From an uncultured Bacteroidota bacterium (GTDB taxonomy: Bacteria > Bacteroidota > Bacteroidia > Bacteroidales > VadinHA17): a DNA stretch of 43,980 bases. A program made the translations under genes and the position numbers. Under the pieces are notes generated by a model. That model had not been told where the DNA came from. It saw only the letters and a program-made list of their open reading frames with translations, and ran no database searches. Positions within the stretch are counted from its first letter, which is position 1; each line of letters opens with the position of its first letter. Positions 43,760 to 43,980 of the stretch are shown one piece after another. The stretch covers positions 1 through 43,980 of the forward strand of contig CAIJYD010000053.1 in the NCBI GenBank assembly GCA_903824785.1, written 5' to 3'.

Positions 43760-43980
43760 GTTACACGTTAAAATTAACCCCTATTGCTATTGAGGATATA
43801 GAGTTTCATAAGAGATCGGGAGATAAAGCCACGTTAAAAAAGATTTCTGTTTTGTTTGATGAATTAACGGAACATCCAAAGACAGGGACCGGTAAACCCG
43901 AAGAAATGAAATACAACTTTACCGGTTGTTGGTCAAGAAGAATAAACAATAAGCACAGACTTGTTTATCGAATAGATAAT
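43756..43980 (+). CDS. yoeB: YoeB/Txe-family mRNA interferase toxin (cut by window end)
   Basis: 75 residues visible. LKLTPIAIEDIEFHKRSGDK opens the RelE/YoeB fold. Residues at YoeB catalytic positions are present: Glu in GKPEEMKY, Arg in GCWSRRI, His in NKHRLVYRI. The frame is open to the last base, so the final few residues lie outside. YoeB-type toxins cleave mRNA on the ribosome. It pairs with the Phd/YefM gene by a 4-bp overlap. Confidence 0.85.
   Translation, partial: MSYTLKLTPIAIEDIEFHKRSGDKATLKKISVLFDELTEHPKTGTGKPEEMKYNFTGCWSRRINNKHRLVYRIDN

Overview
The window looks like a Bacteroidetes (Bacteroidales-like) chromosome. It is AT-rich and starts rarely show Shine-Dalgarno sequences. 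Promoters fit the Bacteroidetes -33 TTG / -7 TAnnTTTG pattern (27238-27267, 43437-43468). Gene families typical of the phylum are present: SAM-like tyrosine integrase, FISUMP lipoproteins, plug/MG2 surface protein, lipoproteins next to lgt.

Positions 1-259 are left flank: the end of an IS4-like transposase, an 11-bp repeat array, a tRNA terminator and the 3' part of a tRNA(CAT). Positions 260-25200 form a genomic island of about 24.9 kb inserted in that tRNA gene. The intact tRNA lies at 25158-25232 (minus), and 28 bp of its 3' half (anticodon to T-loop), inside a longer near-identical stretch, recur at 260-287. Related short direct repeats lie inside both island ends and again outside the left end, suggesting that related elements have used this tRNA serially.

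Island layout: (a) 459-3622, a minus-strand run excisionase-like HTH, tyrosine integrase, AbiEi antitoxin, AbiEii toxin; (b) a lone FtsX/MacB-type permease; (c) 6980-11240, minus: unknown protein, NPPY methyltransferase-like protein, ParB-DNA methyltransferase fusion, Cys4/winged-helix-like protein; (d) divergently a primase-helicase fusion (11457-13907) preceded by a terminator-like hairpin 3 nt before its ATG and followed by an inverted-repeat-rich noncoding stretch that may be a replication origin, then a coupled pair of unknown small genes; (e) a serine recombinase with four nearby 8-bp repeats and unknown genes; (f) surface and lipoprotein cargo (plug/MG2 protein, two tandem FISUMP lipoproteins, PstS-like lipoprotein, unknown lipoprotein). 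No capsid, terminase, relaxase or conjugation gene is visible, so the island looks like a self-replicating, satellite-like or mobilised element rather than a complete phage or ICE.

From 25233 on is ordinary chromosome: mtnA with a class II aldolase-like gene, a TetR regulator, lgt, an Ig-like lipoprotein, then a same-strand cluster (ROK kinase, CBM9-like protein, PPi-type phosphofructokinase, PIG-L deacetylase, double-SIS protein, second ROK kinase) that could form an amino-sugar to fructose-1,6-bisphosphate route. Then follow a small membrane protein, an acyl-CoA synthetase, ispD, a GNAT-like protein, a GH29 fucosidase, an AIM24 protein and, cut by the window end, a Phd/YefM-YoeB toxin-antitoxin operon with a palindromic operator at its promoter.

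All family names are from reading motifs by eye; no database search was run.
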